Of a stretch of DNA of 64,000 nucleotides, positions 1 through 9,014 are shown one piece after another (positions within the stretch are counted from its first letter, which is position 1; each line of letters opens with the position of its first letter). Source of the stretch: Sulfuricella sp. (GTDB lineage Bacteria; Pseudomonadota; Gammaproteobacteria; Burkholderiales; Sulfuricellaceae); the NCBI GenBank assembly GCA_028714315.1, contig JAQTMN010000004.1, forward strand, positions 1 to 64,000, written 5' to 3'. The notes beneath the pieces were generated by a model. The model was not told the DNA's origin. It saw nothing but the letters and a program-made list of their open reading frames with translations, and did no database searches. The translations under genes and the position numbers were made by a program.

Positions 1-360
1 GTTGATCGCGCTCCCTGGCGCTTCATACCCGCGTCGCATTGTGGAACAGTGGGTAGCTTCAAAAAGGGCACGAAAAGTAGTTAGCCGCAAAAAGGCGCAA
101 AATTCACAAAAAAGACCAATGGCCCTGATTTTCTTTTGTGCTTTTTGTGCCTTTTCGCAGTCATAAGCCTTTCCCCAGTTCATTGCGCTCCCTGGCGCGT
201 CATACCTGCGTCGCATTGTGGAACAGTGGGTAGCTTCAAAAAGGGCACGAAAAGTAGTTAGCCGCAAAAAGACGCAAAATTCACAAAAAAGACCAATGGC
301 CCTGATTTTCTTTTGTGCTTTTTGTGCCTTTTCGCGGTCATAAGCCTTTCCCCAGTTCAT
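1..360. repeat. Tandem 177-bp duplication of the FIST gene 3' end plus spacer
   Basis: Two nearly identical units (about 8-184 and 185-361) each contain roughly the last 50 bp of the FIST gene followed by an A/T-rich spacer with the cgcaaaaaggcgcaaaat / gtgccttttcgcgg inverted motif. The third, intact copy is the real gene end. On the minus strand each partial copy reads YPLFHNAT and then hits TGA, so they are non-coding remnants. The array may continue upstream of the window. Confidence 0.85.
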
Positions 361-1505
361 CGCGCCCCCCAGGCGCTGCATACCAGCGTCGCGTTGTGGA
401 ACAGCGGGTAGCCCCATTCGGTGGAGTTGCCGATTTCGCCTAGCGACAGGGCGCCGGCGAGGCTGGCGGCGCCGCTGCGGCGCGCCAGGTCGGCGAGTTC
501 GCCCGCCGCGCGCTCGCCCAGATGCATGCGCCGCCCGGCGCAGTAGAAGGCGAGCAGGTCGCGCCCCCGCATCGGGCCGTTCAGGGCGGTCAGGCCGTTG
601 ACGATGGTTTCCACGGTGAGGGTGGAATCGACCTCCGGCGCCTTGAGCAGCGCCAGCATGGCGTTGGCGGGCACTTCGCCGACGCAGAACAGCGAGCCGT
701 CATCCTCCAGTGCCACCGGGATGCGCACCACGATTTCGTTGTTCGCCCGCACGATGCCGAAGGGGAAATGGGTGGCGTATTGGTAAAAATTGTCGCGGTT
801 GACCTCGACGCCATACTGGGCGCGGACGACTTCCTGATAGACCTCGAACGCTGGCCGCCAGTCGATGGTGATGATGCGGTTGCCTTCGGTGGCGGTGGCG
901 GCGATCATCGGCTCCGGCGCCGCGTAGCCGTGCTCCAGGATCGCGCGGGCGCGGCCGGGCAGCAGGATGGCGAGCACGCCGTCGCCGACGATGTCGCGGC
1001 CGTCGAACAGGCACGGCATCGGCTGGAACGTTTCGCTGCCGGCGTTGACGCCCATGTAATGGACGCGGTCGGCGAGGCGGACGTAGAGGGCGTCTAGAAT
1101 GGAGGCGATGTTGGGGATCATCGCATCGAACATCATGAACAGGCTGGCGTCGCCCGCTTCGCCGATGCGCGTTTCCAGCGTCGCGGCGATCTTTTCTTCC
1201 GGCGGAACCGGCTCGGTGTTGAGGGCGGGGATCAACGCCGTCGGCGGCATGACGTCGAAGCGCAGCAGCCAGAGGCCGTTCTGGCGGAAGCCGTCGCGCG
1301 TCACCAGCGCCGGGAAAATGCCGCCCACCAGGGGGACGCCCTGGTCGCGGCACATCGCCTGAAGGGTGGGAACACCGTCTTTTTCGGCTTCGGGAACCAG
1401 GGCCAGGACGCCCATTTCCGGATAGGCCGCGCGCCAATCCGCCAGCAGCGCCCGGATCGCGCCGGGCTCGGCCGTAGCCAAGTACTGCATACGGTCTTCG
1501 GCCAT
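357..1505 (-). CDS. FIST N/C domain sensory protein
   Basis: A 382-residue protein with the FIST_N followed by FIST_C layout, a small-ligand sensing module usually linked to signal transduction. Supporting stretches are LVGGIFPALV and the Gly-rich core in the first half and the C-terminal EIGNSTEWGYPLFHNATLV, typical of FIST_C. The track ORF begins 101 codons earlier, but the ATG at 1505 has a purine-rich GGGGGAGGGGGAACG leader and begins the recognisable domain, so I chose it. No transmembrane segment or kinase/GGDEF output domain is fused, so it would act as a stand-alone cytoplasmic sensor. No signalling partner is adjacent. The domain assignment is family knowledge; its ligand cannot be inferred. 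Confidence 0.75.
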   Translation of the reverse strand: MAEDRMQYLATAEPGAIRALLADWRAAYPEMGVLALVPEAEKDGVPTLQAMCRDQGVPLVGGIFPALVTRDGFRQNGLWLLRFDVMPPTALIPALNTEPVPPEEKIAATLETRIGEAGDASLFMMFDAMIPNIASILDALYVRLADRVHYMGVNAGSETFQPMPCLFDGRDIVGDGVLAILLPGRARAILEHGYAAPEPMIAATATEGNRIITIDWRPAFEVYQEVVRAQYGVEVNRDNFYQYATHFPFGIVRANNEIVVRIPVALEDDGSLFCVGEVPANAMLALLKAPEVDSTLTVETIVNGLTALNGPMRGRDLLAFYCAGRRMHLGERAAGELADLARRSGAASLAGALSLGEIGNSTEWGYPLFHNATLVCSAWGAR

Positions 1506-1663
1506 CGTTCCCCCTCCCCCGGCTTGTCGTCGATTGCGACGTTTTCCGGAGATTCTATCACCCCGGTCGCGGGATGTAATGATGGATCGAAGATGCGTTT
1601 TTACGGTAACACCGGTGTCGATTTCGGCTATATTTAACAGGCAGTGAGGGTGAGGGGTGAGAA

Positions 1664-1718
1664 GATGTAGGTGCGAATTCATTCGCACAAACCGTGCGAA
1701 TGAATTCGCACCTACATC
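1664..1718. repeat. Palindromic repeat, family A (gtaggtgcgaattcattcgcac)
   Basis: Perfect 25-bp inverted arms around a 5-nt loop. Same family at 10088-10151 and 21328-21387, with half-copies near 49252 and 49780. It lies between the divergent FIST and PBP genes. Confidence 0.9.
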
Positions 1719-1798
1719 CTGAACGGGGCATGGCCTGCGGAGCCGCGTTGTTTTTACGCCGCACCCTTCACTTCTCACGATTTCCAGGATCATGCAAT

Positions 1799-4700
1799 TT
1801 GATAACAACTAAAAAGAAAATCCTCCGGCGCTCCCTGTACGCGGTGTCCGCGCTGGCGCTCGCCGCCCTTGCTGTCGCGGGCTTCCTGGCGTTTCGGGAG
1901 GCCCAGACTTCGGCGCTCCAGGCGCGCTACCTGTCGGGCTTGGCCAAGCAGCTCGGCTGGAAGGTGGAGAAGGGGCCGAACCGGCAGCCGCGCATTCCGC
2001 AGGACGGGCCGTACGACCGGCGCATGGGCTACGCACTGCTGCCGGCGATGCTGCCGCGCCTGGCGACAGAAGGCTTCCAGGTGAGCGCCCAGGCGCGGAT
2101 TTCGCCGCGCATGCAGGAGGTGGTCGACCGCGGCCTGTTCATTCCCTACCGCGAGAAAAACCAGGCCGGACTGGCGATCACCGATTTCAGCGGCCGGCCG
2201 CTGTTCCGGGCGATTTCGCCGACGCGAGTCTACGACAGTTTCGAGGCGATTCCGCCGGTGGTGGTGAACAGCCTGCTGTATATCGAGAACCGCAACCTGC
2301 TCGATCCCGCCCAGCCGAAGAAGAATCCCGCCGTGAACTGGGCTCGCCTGGGGCAGGCCGTGCTGGACAAGCTGATCCAGCTGCTCCGGCCGGAACACGA
2401 GGTGCCCGGCGGCAGCACGCTGGCCACGCAGATCGAGAAGTACCGCCATTCCCCCAACGGCATGACCCTCACCGCCGCCGACAAGCTGCAGCAGATCGAA
2501 TCCGCTTCGGTGCGCGCCTATCTGGGCGGGGAGAACACGCTGCCGGTGCGCCGCCGGATCGCGCTCGCCTATCTCAACACCGTGCCGCTCGCCGCCGTGC
2601 CGGGGTTCGGCGAGGTGAACGGCATCGGCGACGGGCTGTGGGCCTGGTATGGCTGGGACTTCAATTACATCAACCGGATTTTGCGGGCGCCGCCGAGCGG
2701 GGCCGATCTCGCCGAATTCGCCAGCGCCTACAAGCACGTATTGAGCCTGTTCATCGCCCAGCGCCGGCCATCGGCCTATCTCGGCAGGGATCACCGGGCG
2801 CTGGAGGAGCTGACCGACAGCCATCTGCGGGTGCTGGCGCAGGCCGGCGTGATTTCGCCCGCGCTGCGGGACGCGGCGCTGAAGGCGCGGCTGCGCTTCT
2901 TGACCGCCGCGGTGCCGGAAGAAAACGGCGGCTACGCCCCTCACAAGGCGGCCAATGCGGTGCGCGTGCAACTCGCTTCCCTGCTCGGGATGTCCCGCCT
3001 GTACGATGTGGACCGGCTCGATCTCTCGGTGCAAAGCGCGCTCGATGGCGCGCTGCAGAAAAAGACCACCACCGTCCTGCACGATTTGCGGCACCCGGAT
3101 TACGCGCGCGCCGCCGGCCTTTACGGCTATCACCTGCTCTCCGCCGGCGACGATCTCGACAAGATCATCTACAGCTTCACGCTGCACGAGCTCACTCCGC
3201 AGGGCGCCAAGCTGCGCATCCAGGCCGACAATTTCGACCAGCCGTTCGACATCAACCAGGGCACCAAGCTGGATCTCGGCTCCACCGCCAAGCTGAGGAC
3301 GCTGGTGACTTACCTGGAAATCGTCGCCAAGCTGCACGGCCAGTATGCCGGCCTGTCGCCGGAAGCGTTGCGCAAGGTCGAGGTGGAGCCGAGCGACAAG
3401 CTGACGCAATGGGCCATCGATTACCTGGCGCAAAGCGACGACAGGAGCCTTTCCGCCATGCTCGATGCCGCGCTGGAGCGCCGCTATTCCGCCAGTCCCG
3501 GCGAGCGGTTCTTTACCGGCGGCGGCGTGCACGTGTTCCACAATTTCAAGCACGAGGACGACGGCCGGATCATGAGCGTGCGCGAGGCCACGCGCAATTC
3601 GGTCAACCTGGTCTACATCCGCCTGATGCGCGACATCGTGCGCTATTACATGTTCCAGATTCCGGGCTCCTCCGCCCGGATCCTCAAGGACGCGGATGAT
3701 CCGCTGCGGGCGGAATACCTTCGGCGGTTCGCGGACAAGGAAAGCCGGGAGTTCATCGGCCGTTTTTACCTGAAATACAGGGGCAAGCCGACCGGCGAGC
3801 GGATCGAGCTTTTCTTCGCCGGCGTGCGGCCCTCGCCGCACCGGCTCGCCGCTGCCTACCGCTATCTTTTTCCGCAGGCGACGCTCGCCCGGTTCGGCGA
3901 ATTCATGGAAGCGCGCCTGCCCGGCTTCAACGCCTCGGACGAGCACGACCTGCAAAAGATGTACGACCGCTACGGGCCGGGCAAATTCTCGCTGGCGGAC
4001 CAGGGCTACCTGGCACACGTCCACCCGCTGGAACTTTGGCTGGTCGGCTACCTGGCCAGCCATCCCGCCGCGCAGTACCGCGACGTGATCGCCGCCAGCG
4101 GCAAGGAGCGCATCGAGGTTTACGACTGGCTGCTCAAGACCGTGCACAAGAACGCGCAGGACAAGCGCATCCGCAGCTTGCTCGAAGTCGAGGCCTTCCT
4201 CGAAATCCAGCGCAAGTGGAAGCGCCTCGGCTACCCGTTCGACACCCTGGTGCCGTCGCTCGCCACCGCCATCGGCAGTTCGGCCGACCGGCCCGCCGCG
4301 CTCGCCGAGCTGATGGGCATCATCCTCAACAACGGCGTCAGGCTGCCCACCGTGACCATCGAGCGCATGCACTTTGGCGCCGGCACGCCCTTCGACACCG
4401 TCGTCGAGCATGCGGCCATCCAGGGCGAGCGCCTGTTCGCGCCGGAGCTGTCCGCGGCGATCCGCAGCGTGCTGATCGACGTGGTGGAGAACGGCACCGC
4501 CACACGCCTGTCCCACGCCATCGTGCGCGAGGACGGCACGCAGATCCAGATCGGCGGCAAGACCGGCACCGGCGACCAGCGCTACGTTACTTTCTCGGGC
4601 GCGGGCGTGATCAAGGAATCGCGCGCGGTGAACCGCTCCGCCACGTTCGTGTTCTTCATCGGCGACCGTTTTTTCGGCACGCTCACCGCCTTCGTCCCCG

Positions 4701-4954
4701 GCGCGGACGCCGCCGACTATACGTTCACCTCGGCCTTGCCGGCGCAGATCCTGAAGCATTTGCTGCCCGCCCTGAAGCCGCTCACCGAATCCGCCCAGCC
4801 CGTGCCCGAGCAGGTCTACAAAGCGGCGGCATCCACGCAAAAAGCCCCGAAGAGCGAGGCGCCGGAGGAAGAAGAACCGACGGAGGAGGGCGCGAAAGAC
4901 GTCCCCGCACCGGAAGAGGAAACCCCGGAACGGGGCAAGGAGTTGAGCGAGTAG
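1799..4954 (+). CDS. Large bifunctional penicillin-binding protein-like (GT51 + transpeptidase)
   Basis: About 1051 residues. An N-terminal membrane anchor (SLYAVSALALAALAVAGFLA) is followed by a glycosyltransferase-51-like region (roughly residues 160-310, with GGSTLATQ and LAYLNTVPLAAVPGFGEVNG). A penicillin-binding transpeptidase region carries all three motifs: STAK (SxxK), SVN (SxN) and KTGTG (KTG). The first GT51 motif is atypical (YIENR instead of EDRRF) and the protein is longer than usual class A PBPs, so this is a divergent subfamily. It ends in an acidic low-complexity tail rich in Glu and Pro. It should act in periplasmic peptidoglycan synthesis. The ORF opens far upstream inside a palindromic repeat; I chose TTG at 1799, preceded by AGGA and directly before the basic anchor, but this start is uncertain. 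Confidence 0.75.
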   Translation: MITTKKKILRRSLYAVSALALAALAVAGFLAFREAQTSALQARYLSGLAKQLGWKVEKGPNRQPRIPQDGPYDRRMGYALLPAMLPRLATEGFQVSAQARISPRMQEVVDRGLFIPYREKNQAGLAITDFSGRPLFRAISPTRVYDSFEAIPPVVVNSLLYIENRNLLDPAQPKKNPAVNWARLGQAVLDKLIQLLRPEHEVPGGSTLATQIEKYRHSPNGMTLTAADKLQQIESASVRAYLGGENTLPVRRRIALAYLNTVPLAAVPGFGEVNGIGDGLWAWYGWDFNYINRILRAPPSGADLAEFASAYKHVLSLFIAQRRPSAYLGRDHRALEELTDSHLRVLAQAGVISPALRDAALKARLRFLTAAVPEENGGYAPHKAANAVRVQLASLLGMSRLYDVDRLDLSVQSALDGALQKKTTTVLHDLRHPDYARAAGLYGYHLLSAGDDLDKIIYSFTLHELTPQGAKLRIQADNFDQPFDINQGTKLDLGSTAKLRTLVTYLEIVAKLHGQYAGLSPEALRKVEVEPSDKLTQWAIDYLAQSDDRSLSAMLDAALERRYSASPGERFFTGGGVHVFHNFKHEDDGRIMSVREATRNSVNLVYIRLMRDIVRYYMFQIPGSSARILKDADDPLRAEYLRRFADKESREFIGRFYLKYRGKPTGERIELFFAGVRPSPHRLAAAYRYLFPQATLARFGEFMEARLPGFNASDEHDLQKMYDRYGPGKFSLADQGYLAHVHPLELWLVGYLASHPAAQYRDVIAASGKERIEVYDWLLKTVHKNAQDKRIRSLLEVEAFLEIQRKWKRLGYPFDTLVPSLATAIGSSADRPAALAELMGIILNNGVRLPTVTIERMHFGAGTPFDTVVEHAAIQGERLFAPELSAAIRSVLIDVVENGTATRLSHAIVREDGTQIQIGGKTGTGDQRYVTFSGAGVIKESRAVNRSATFVFFIGDRFFGTLTAFVPGADAADYTFTSALPAQILKHLLPALKPLTESAQPVPEQVYKAAASTQKAPKSEAPEEEEPTEEGAKDVPAPEEETPERGKELSE

Positions 4955-4995
4955 GCGGGTTTGCCGGCGGTTTGTTTACCGCGCCCTCGTCTTGG

Positions 4996-5064
4996 GTAGG
5001 ATGTGCTGACGAAGGAAGCGCATCATTCGCGAGGCGATGCGGTTCGTTCCTCACCGCATCCTAC
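4996..5064. repeat. Palindromic repeat, family E (gtaggatgcggtga)
   Basis: Ends gtaggatg and ccgcatcctac pair as inverted arms. Related copies at 11728-11797 and a half-copy at 63692-63724. Confidence 0.8.
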
Positions 5065-5120
5065 GTCCTGATTAGCCACCAACCCCGGTTGAAGGATGGA
5101 CCGCGCCGAAACATTGCAAC

Positions 5121-5177
5121 GTAGGAGCGGCCTCCCGGCCGCGATGCCGTTGTTCGCGGCCGGGAGGCCGCTCCTAC
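5121..5177. repeat. Palindromic repeat, family B (gtaggagcggcctcccggcc)
   Basis: Near-perfect inverted arms. Same family at 25391-25450, 36246-36304 and 53576-53633. The stretch 4955-5267 holds only repeats, including a family F half (gtgccttttcgcggctaaac) at about 5245-5265. Confidence 0.9.
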
Positions 5178-5267
5178 ATTTTCTGCTGAACATTGTGGCC
5201 AATCAGGTTTTGCGTCTCTGCGCGCGATGAGGGTTTCGTTTTTTTGTGCCTTTTCGCGGCTAAACCG

Positions 5268-5492
5268 CTAACCCGGACTTCCGCCCTTGTCCTCGCGTTC
5301 GCAGGTGTCGATCCCGAACAGCGCGTTGGCCGGGCAAAACCGCACGATCCCGGTGACCAGCGCGATGGCCGCCACCGCCAGCACCACGATCCGCCAAAGC
5401 ATGTCGAGCGGCACCGCCACCCCGACGATCAGCAGCACGATCCCGATCACGATGCGACCGGTCCGGTCGATTCCGCCGACATTGCATTTCAT
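5268..5492 (-). CDS. DUF2892 / YgaP-like small inner-membrane protein
   Basis: A 74-residue protein beginning MKCNVGGIDRTGRI, the hallmark of the DUF2892 family. Two hydrophobic segments (IVIGIVLLIVGVAVPL and IVVLAVAAIALVTGIV) form a hairpin, followed by a CPANALFGIDTC region with two cysteines typical of the family. The ORF is open 27 codons further upstream, but those residues do not fit the family, so ATG at 5492 is used; it sits just after cagaggaggcgaac on the coding strand, a strong ribosome site. Members are often near rhodanese or sulfur-handling genes; no such neighbour is present here. Function unknown. Confidence 0.8.
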   Translation of the reverse strand: MKCNVGGIDRTGRIVIGIVLLIVGVAVPLDMLWRIVVLAVAAIALVTGIVRFCPANALFGIDTCEREDKGGSPG

Positions 5493-5571
5493 GTTCGCCT
5501 CCTCTGGCCAAGTGATAGTGTAGTTATAGCTCATGGCGGAGACGCCACGCGAAATCGGCGATAGGTGGTTC

Positions 5572-5609
5572 ACCCCCTCTCCCGCTGGCGGGAGAGGGCC
5601 GGGGTGAGG
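5572..5609. repeat. Palindromic repeat, family D (ccctctcccgcNggcgggagaggg)
   Basis: Hairpin ccctctcccgc / gcgggagaggg followed by ggggtgagggt. Other copies at 7060, 7849 (inside a gene), 18593, 20223 and 27101. Confidence 0.85.
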
Positions 5610-5651
5610 GTATGTCGCGCTATCCCGCGCATCCTTGAGGGCTGACGGAGC

Positions 5652-7058
5652 TCACTCCAGCGGAACGATCTCCAGTTTCCCGCCGCGCAGGTGTTTGCCG
5701 AGGATTTTGTAGATATCCAGATCGAAATGGGCCGGGCCGCGCCGTTCAGTTCGTTCCCGCAGTTCCTCTTCGGAACCGACGGTGCCCAGGTAGCCCCAGT
5801 TTTCCACCAGGTGCAGGTCGGTGCGCGCGTTGAGCGGCGCGGTTTCCCTGATGCCGACCATGCCTTTGAACGGCCACGCCTGCACCCGCGATTTGGCCAT
5901 CGCTTCCATCAGCCGGAGGTTGTGGCTGGCGATGGATTCCAGGTCGATGCAGGCGCCGCGGCATTTTTCCAGCTGGTAGGCGAAGCAGGGCTTGTCGGGC
6001 GCCGGCGCTTCCAGGCCGAGTTTGGCGTGGCACAGCCGGTGGCCGTCGGCCAGGTTGCGCAGGGTGGCGAGGGCGTTCTTGCGGGAGGTGAACAGGCCGT
6101 ACAAATCCGGCTCGCGGCCGAAATCCGCCATCTCGGCGGCAAAGCCGAGCCGCGGCCGGAGCGCGCCGTCATCGTCCTCGACCAGGAGCCATGAGCACAG
6201 CTCGCTGTTCTGGCGCAGGCGGCGGTTGTGCAGGGGCTGGAGTTGCTTGATCAAGCGCGACTCGGTCAGCAGGGCGCCCAGTTCCCCCGCGGTTTCGATC
6301 CACTCGATCCGCCGCAGTTGGCGCGACAGCGCCATTTCCCCGGCGTGGCGCAGGTCGGCGCTGAAATGCGACAGCACTCTTTTGCGGATGTTGTTGCTCT
6401 TGCCGATGTAGAGCGGCAGGTCGTTTTCGCCGTAGAACAGGTACGCGCCGAAGGTTTCGGGCAGATCGTCGATGATCGCCGGGTCGAGGTGGGCGGGCAG
6501 GGCGGGGCGCTGGGTGATGGCCGCGATCGCCTCGGCGATGGCTTGTTCCGGGCGCACCTCCGCCAGGTGACGCATGAAGAACCACAGCGCCTTGGCGTCC
6601 GCCAGCGCGCGGTGGCGGTTTTCCATCGGCAGGTTGTGGCGCTCGATCAGCGCGTCCAGGTTGTGCTTGTGGTGCTGGGGAAACATCCGCCGCGACAGCT
6701 TGACCGTGCACAGCACGGTGGCGCTGAATGCGATGCCGAGCCGCTTGAACTCGCTGCGCAGAAAACCGTAGTCGAAGCGCGCGTTGTGCGCCACGAACAG
6801 ACGGCCCCGCAGCCGCGCCAGCGCTTCCTCCGCGACGTCCTCGAACGGCGGCGCGTCGGCCACCATCGCGTTGGTGATGCCGGTCAGGCGCTGGATGAAT
6901 TCGGGGATGAGCTCGCCGGGGTTGACCAGCGTGCTCCATTCCCGCACGCCCGTCTGGTCGACTTCGACGATGCCGATCTCGGTGATGCGGTCGAACGCCG
7001 CGTTGGCCCCGGTCGTCTCCAGATCGACGAAAACCAGCGGTTGGTCGAGTGGATTCAT
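5652..7058 (-). CDS. DEDDh 3'-5' exonuclease fused to GIY-YIG (UvrC-like) nuclease domain
   Basis: A 468-residue, two-nuclease protein. Residues 1-170 form a DnaQ-type DEDDh exonuclease (FVDLETTGAN, AHNARFDYGFL, HRALADAKALW). Residues of about 205-290 form a GIY-YIG endonuclease like UvrC/Cho (GAYLFYG, LYIGKSNNIRKRVLSHF). A C-terminal extension contains CFAYQLEKCRGAC, resembling the Cys-containing region after the UvrC nuclease domain. It probably acts in DNA repair, incising and trimming damaged strands. ATG at 7058 follows a family D palindrome and directly precedes the exonuclease domain, so the longer track start is rejected. No partner repair gene is adjacent. Confidence 0.85.
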   Translation of the reverse strand: MNPLDQPLVFVDLETTGANAAFDRITEIGIVEVDQTGVREWSTLVNPGELIPEFIQRLTGITNAMVADAPPFEDVAEEALARLRGRLFVAHNARFDYGFLRSEFKRLGIAFSATVLCTVKLSRRMFPQHHKHNLDALIERHNLPMENRHRALADAKALWFFMRHLAEVRPEQAIAEAIAAITQRPALPAHLDPAIIDDLPETFGAYLFYGENDLPLYIGKSNNIRKRVLSHFSADLRHAGEMALSRQLRRIEWIETAGELGALLTESRLIKQLQPLHNRRLRQNSELCSWLLVEDDDGALRPRLGFAAEMADFGREPDLYGLFTSRKNALATLRNLADGHRLCHAKLGLEAPAPDKPCFAYQLEKCRGACIDLESIASHNLRLMEAMAKSRVQAWPFKGMVGIRETAPLNARTDLHLVENWGYLGTVGSEEELRERTERRGPAHFDLDIYKILGKHLRGGKLEIVPLE

Positions 7059-7059
7059 G

Positions 7060-7092
7060 TTTTCTCCCCCTCCCCTCGCGGGAGGGGGACGG
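7060..7092. repeat. Short family D palindrome between two genes
   Basis: The sequence tctccccctcccctcgcgggagggggacg forms a hairpin immediately upstream of the nuclease gene start, within its ribosome-binding region. Confidence 0.6.
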
Positions 7093-7125
7093 CGCACAAA
7101 ATAAAAATCAGATCGTCGCCCGGGG

Positions 7126-8775
7126 TCACAAGTTCCCCGCCAGCAGGTGGGTCACCTTGGGCGGCTCTTCGCCGCGGTGAAACGCCCGCGCCTTTTCGCT
7201 GACGTCGCGGTCCGCTACGGTGACGCGCTCGTGCTGGCGCAGGTGCTCCAGCCAGGATTCGACCATGAAGCATTCCACCATGCGGCCGGGGTCTTCGATG
7301 TCGTTGAACAGCTCCCACATGAAAGCGCCGTCGCGGCGCCGGATGACGCGCAGCTTTTGCATGACCTTGGTGAATTCGCGGATTCGGGCCGGATCGATGT
7401 GGTATTCCACCGTCACCATCACCGGGCCGCGATCCATGCCGAGATCGTCGGTCGGCATCGGCGTGGGCCAGCGCACCGACGGGCTGAGATCGACGACGTC
7501 GTGGCGTCCGATGCGATAGCGCCAGGTCGCGCCGATGCCGACCACCGCGCCGGCGGACGCCAGGGTGAGCGCGGCGGGGATGCCGACCCAGGTGGCCACT
7601 TGCCCCCACAGCGCGCTGCCCGCCGCCATGCCGCCGGTGAACACCACCCAGAAGAAGGCCAGGCCGCGCGCCCGCACCCAGCTCGGCAGGGCGGTCTGGG
7701 TCGCCGTCATCAGCGACGATACCACGCTGATCCACGCCACTCCGGTCACCACCATGGCGGCCCCGGCGGCCAGCACGTTGCCGCTGTGGGCCAGCGCCAG
7801 CATGGCCAGCGCGTAGAGCACGGTGGCGCCGGCCACGATCAGGTCGCGCCCCTCTCCCCTAGCCCTCTCCCGCAAGCGGGCGAGGGGGACGGAGTCTCGC
7901 TTCGCGAGTCTTATGTTTAGGCGCGGCAGCAGCAGCGCGCCGGCGATGGCACCGATCCCCATGCAGGCGAGGAACAGCCCGTAGGTGCCCGGCCCGCTGC
8001 GCAGCTCCTGCCGCACGATCAGCGGCATCAGCGCCCAGGAGGCGCTGGCGAATACGAAAAACGCGCTGCCCCGCGTCAGCACCGCGCGCAGTTCGGGCGC
8101 ATGGCGCGCGTAGCGCAGGCCGGCGCGCACCGCCCCGGCCAGGCGTTCCGCCGGCAATTCGCTGGTTTGCGGCGAACGCTGCCAGTTCTTCAGGGCGACG
8201 ATGACGGCGAGGAACGACAAGGCGTTCAGGACGAACACCACGCCCGGCCCGGCGGCGGCGACGATCAGGCCGGCCAGCGCCGGGCCGACGGCGCGGGACA
8301 CGTTCATGCCGATGGTGTTGAGTCCGATGGCCGCCGGGAGCTCGCTGCGCGCGACCAGCTCCGGCGTGATCGCGCCCCAGGCCGGCATCATCATGGCGGT
8401 GCCGGCGCCCAGCGCGAAGGTGAACAGCAGCAACAGCGGCGCGCTCGTCATTCCGGCCAGGGTGAGCGCGCCCAGGAGCCCGGCGACGATCATCATCCAC
8501 ACCTGGCTGGCGATCAGGTAGCGCCGCCGGTCCACGATGTCGGCCAGCGCTCCCGCCGGCAACGCCAGCAGGAAGATCGGCGCGGTGGTGGCCGCCTGCA
8601 CCAGGGCCACCATCAGCGGGCTGGGCGCGAGCGAGGTCATCAGCCAGCCGGCGCCCACCTCGTGCATCCACGAGCCGATGTTGGACACGATCGAGGCGAT
8701 CCACAGCATGCGGAAGACGCGGTGCCGGAGCGGCGTCCACGGGGAAGCGGCGGTTTGGGTGGCGGTGATGGACAT
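7126..8775 (-). CDS. MFS transporter, MFS_3/EntS type, with in-frame repeat insertion
   Basis: A 549-residue major facilitator of the MFS_3 (EntS-like) group with about 12 hydrophobic segments, the LPAGALADIVDRRRYL loop 2-3 signature and a soluble C-terminal domain (VMVTVEYHIDPARIREF onward) of monooxygenase-like fold found in this group. Substrate unknown; such proteins export siderophores or drugs. In the cytoplasmic region after segment 6-7 the protein contains the odd stretch RDSVPLARLRERARGEG, encoded by an inserted family D palindrome (7849-7920) that keeps the frame. The start MSITATQ at 8775 is well placed before the first helix. No regulator adjoins it. Confidence 0.85.
   Translation of the reverse strand: MSITATQTAASPWTPLRHRVFRMLWIASIVSNIGSWMHEVGAGWLMTSLAPSPLMVALVQAATTAPIFLLALPAGALADIVDRRRYLIASQVWMMIVAGLLGALTLAGMTSAPLLLLFTFALGAGTAMMMPAWGAITPELVARSELPAAIGLNTIGMNVSRAVGPALAGLIVAAAGPGVVFVLNALSFLAVIVALKNWQRSPQTSELPAERLAGAVRAGLRYARHAPELRAVLTRGSAFFVFASASWALMPLIVRQELRSGPGTYGLFLACMGIGAIAGALLLPRLNIRLAKRDSVPLARLRERARGEGRDLIVAGATVLYALAMLALAHSGNVLAAGAAMVVTGVAWISVVSSLMTATQTALPSWVRARGLAFFWVVFTGGMAAGSALWGQVATWVGIPAALTLASAGAVVGIGATWRYRIGRHDVVDLSPSVRWPTPMPTDDLGMDRGPVMVTVEYHIDPARIREFTKVMQKLRVIRRRDGAFMWELFNDIEDPGRMVECFMVESWLEHLRQHERVTVADRDVSEKARAFHRGEEPPKVTHLLAGNL
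7849..7920. repeat. Family D palindrome inserted in frame inside the MFS gene
   Basis: It contains ccctctcccgcaagcgggcgagggg plus a ctcgcttcgcgag hairpin, about 72 bp (24 codons), encoding a charged stretch with no counterpart in normal MFS loops. The edges are estimated from where the normal transporter sequence resumes. Confidence 0.75.
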
Positions 8776-8871
8776 TCGGTGTGCGCTATTGCAGGTCGGG
8801 CGCGCCGTGCCCGATCTGCATACTCGGCGCCTTTACGCTTTTTTCGGTGGGTTTCAAATTATTTATCCTAA

Positions 8872-8976
8872 CGGTCATGGCGAATCGCCGTCCCGAATCA
8901 TGAAACGGCCGTTGTGGGTACGGCTTGAGCCGTACAGTCAGGCTGCGCCCTAAAGGGCACAAGAGCCTGACCCACA
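8872..8976. repeat. Palindromic repeat, family C (tgtgggtacggcttgagccgtac)
   Basis: Composite element: ggtcatggcgaatcgccgt, tgtgggtacggcttgagccg, then gcgccctaaagggc and agcctgacccaca. Copies at 11636, 26311, 57850 (inside a gene) and 59022. Confidence 0.85.
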
Positions 8977-9014
8977 GATCATCCGTGATTCCGTGGTTCA
9001 ATTGAAGTTTAGGT

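Noticed and set aside
1790-4840. 1016-codon minus-strand ORF across the PBP gene
   Set aside because: Composition is a typical GC-rich antisense shadow with no domain signature; the + strand has all PBP motifs.
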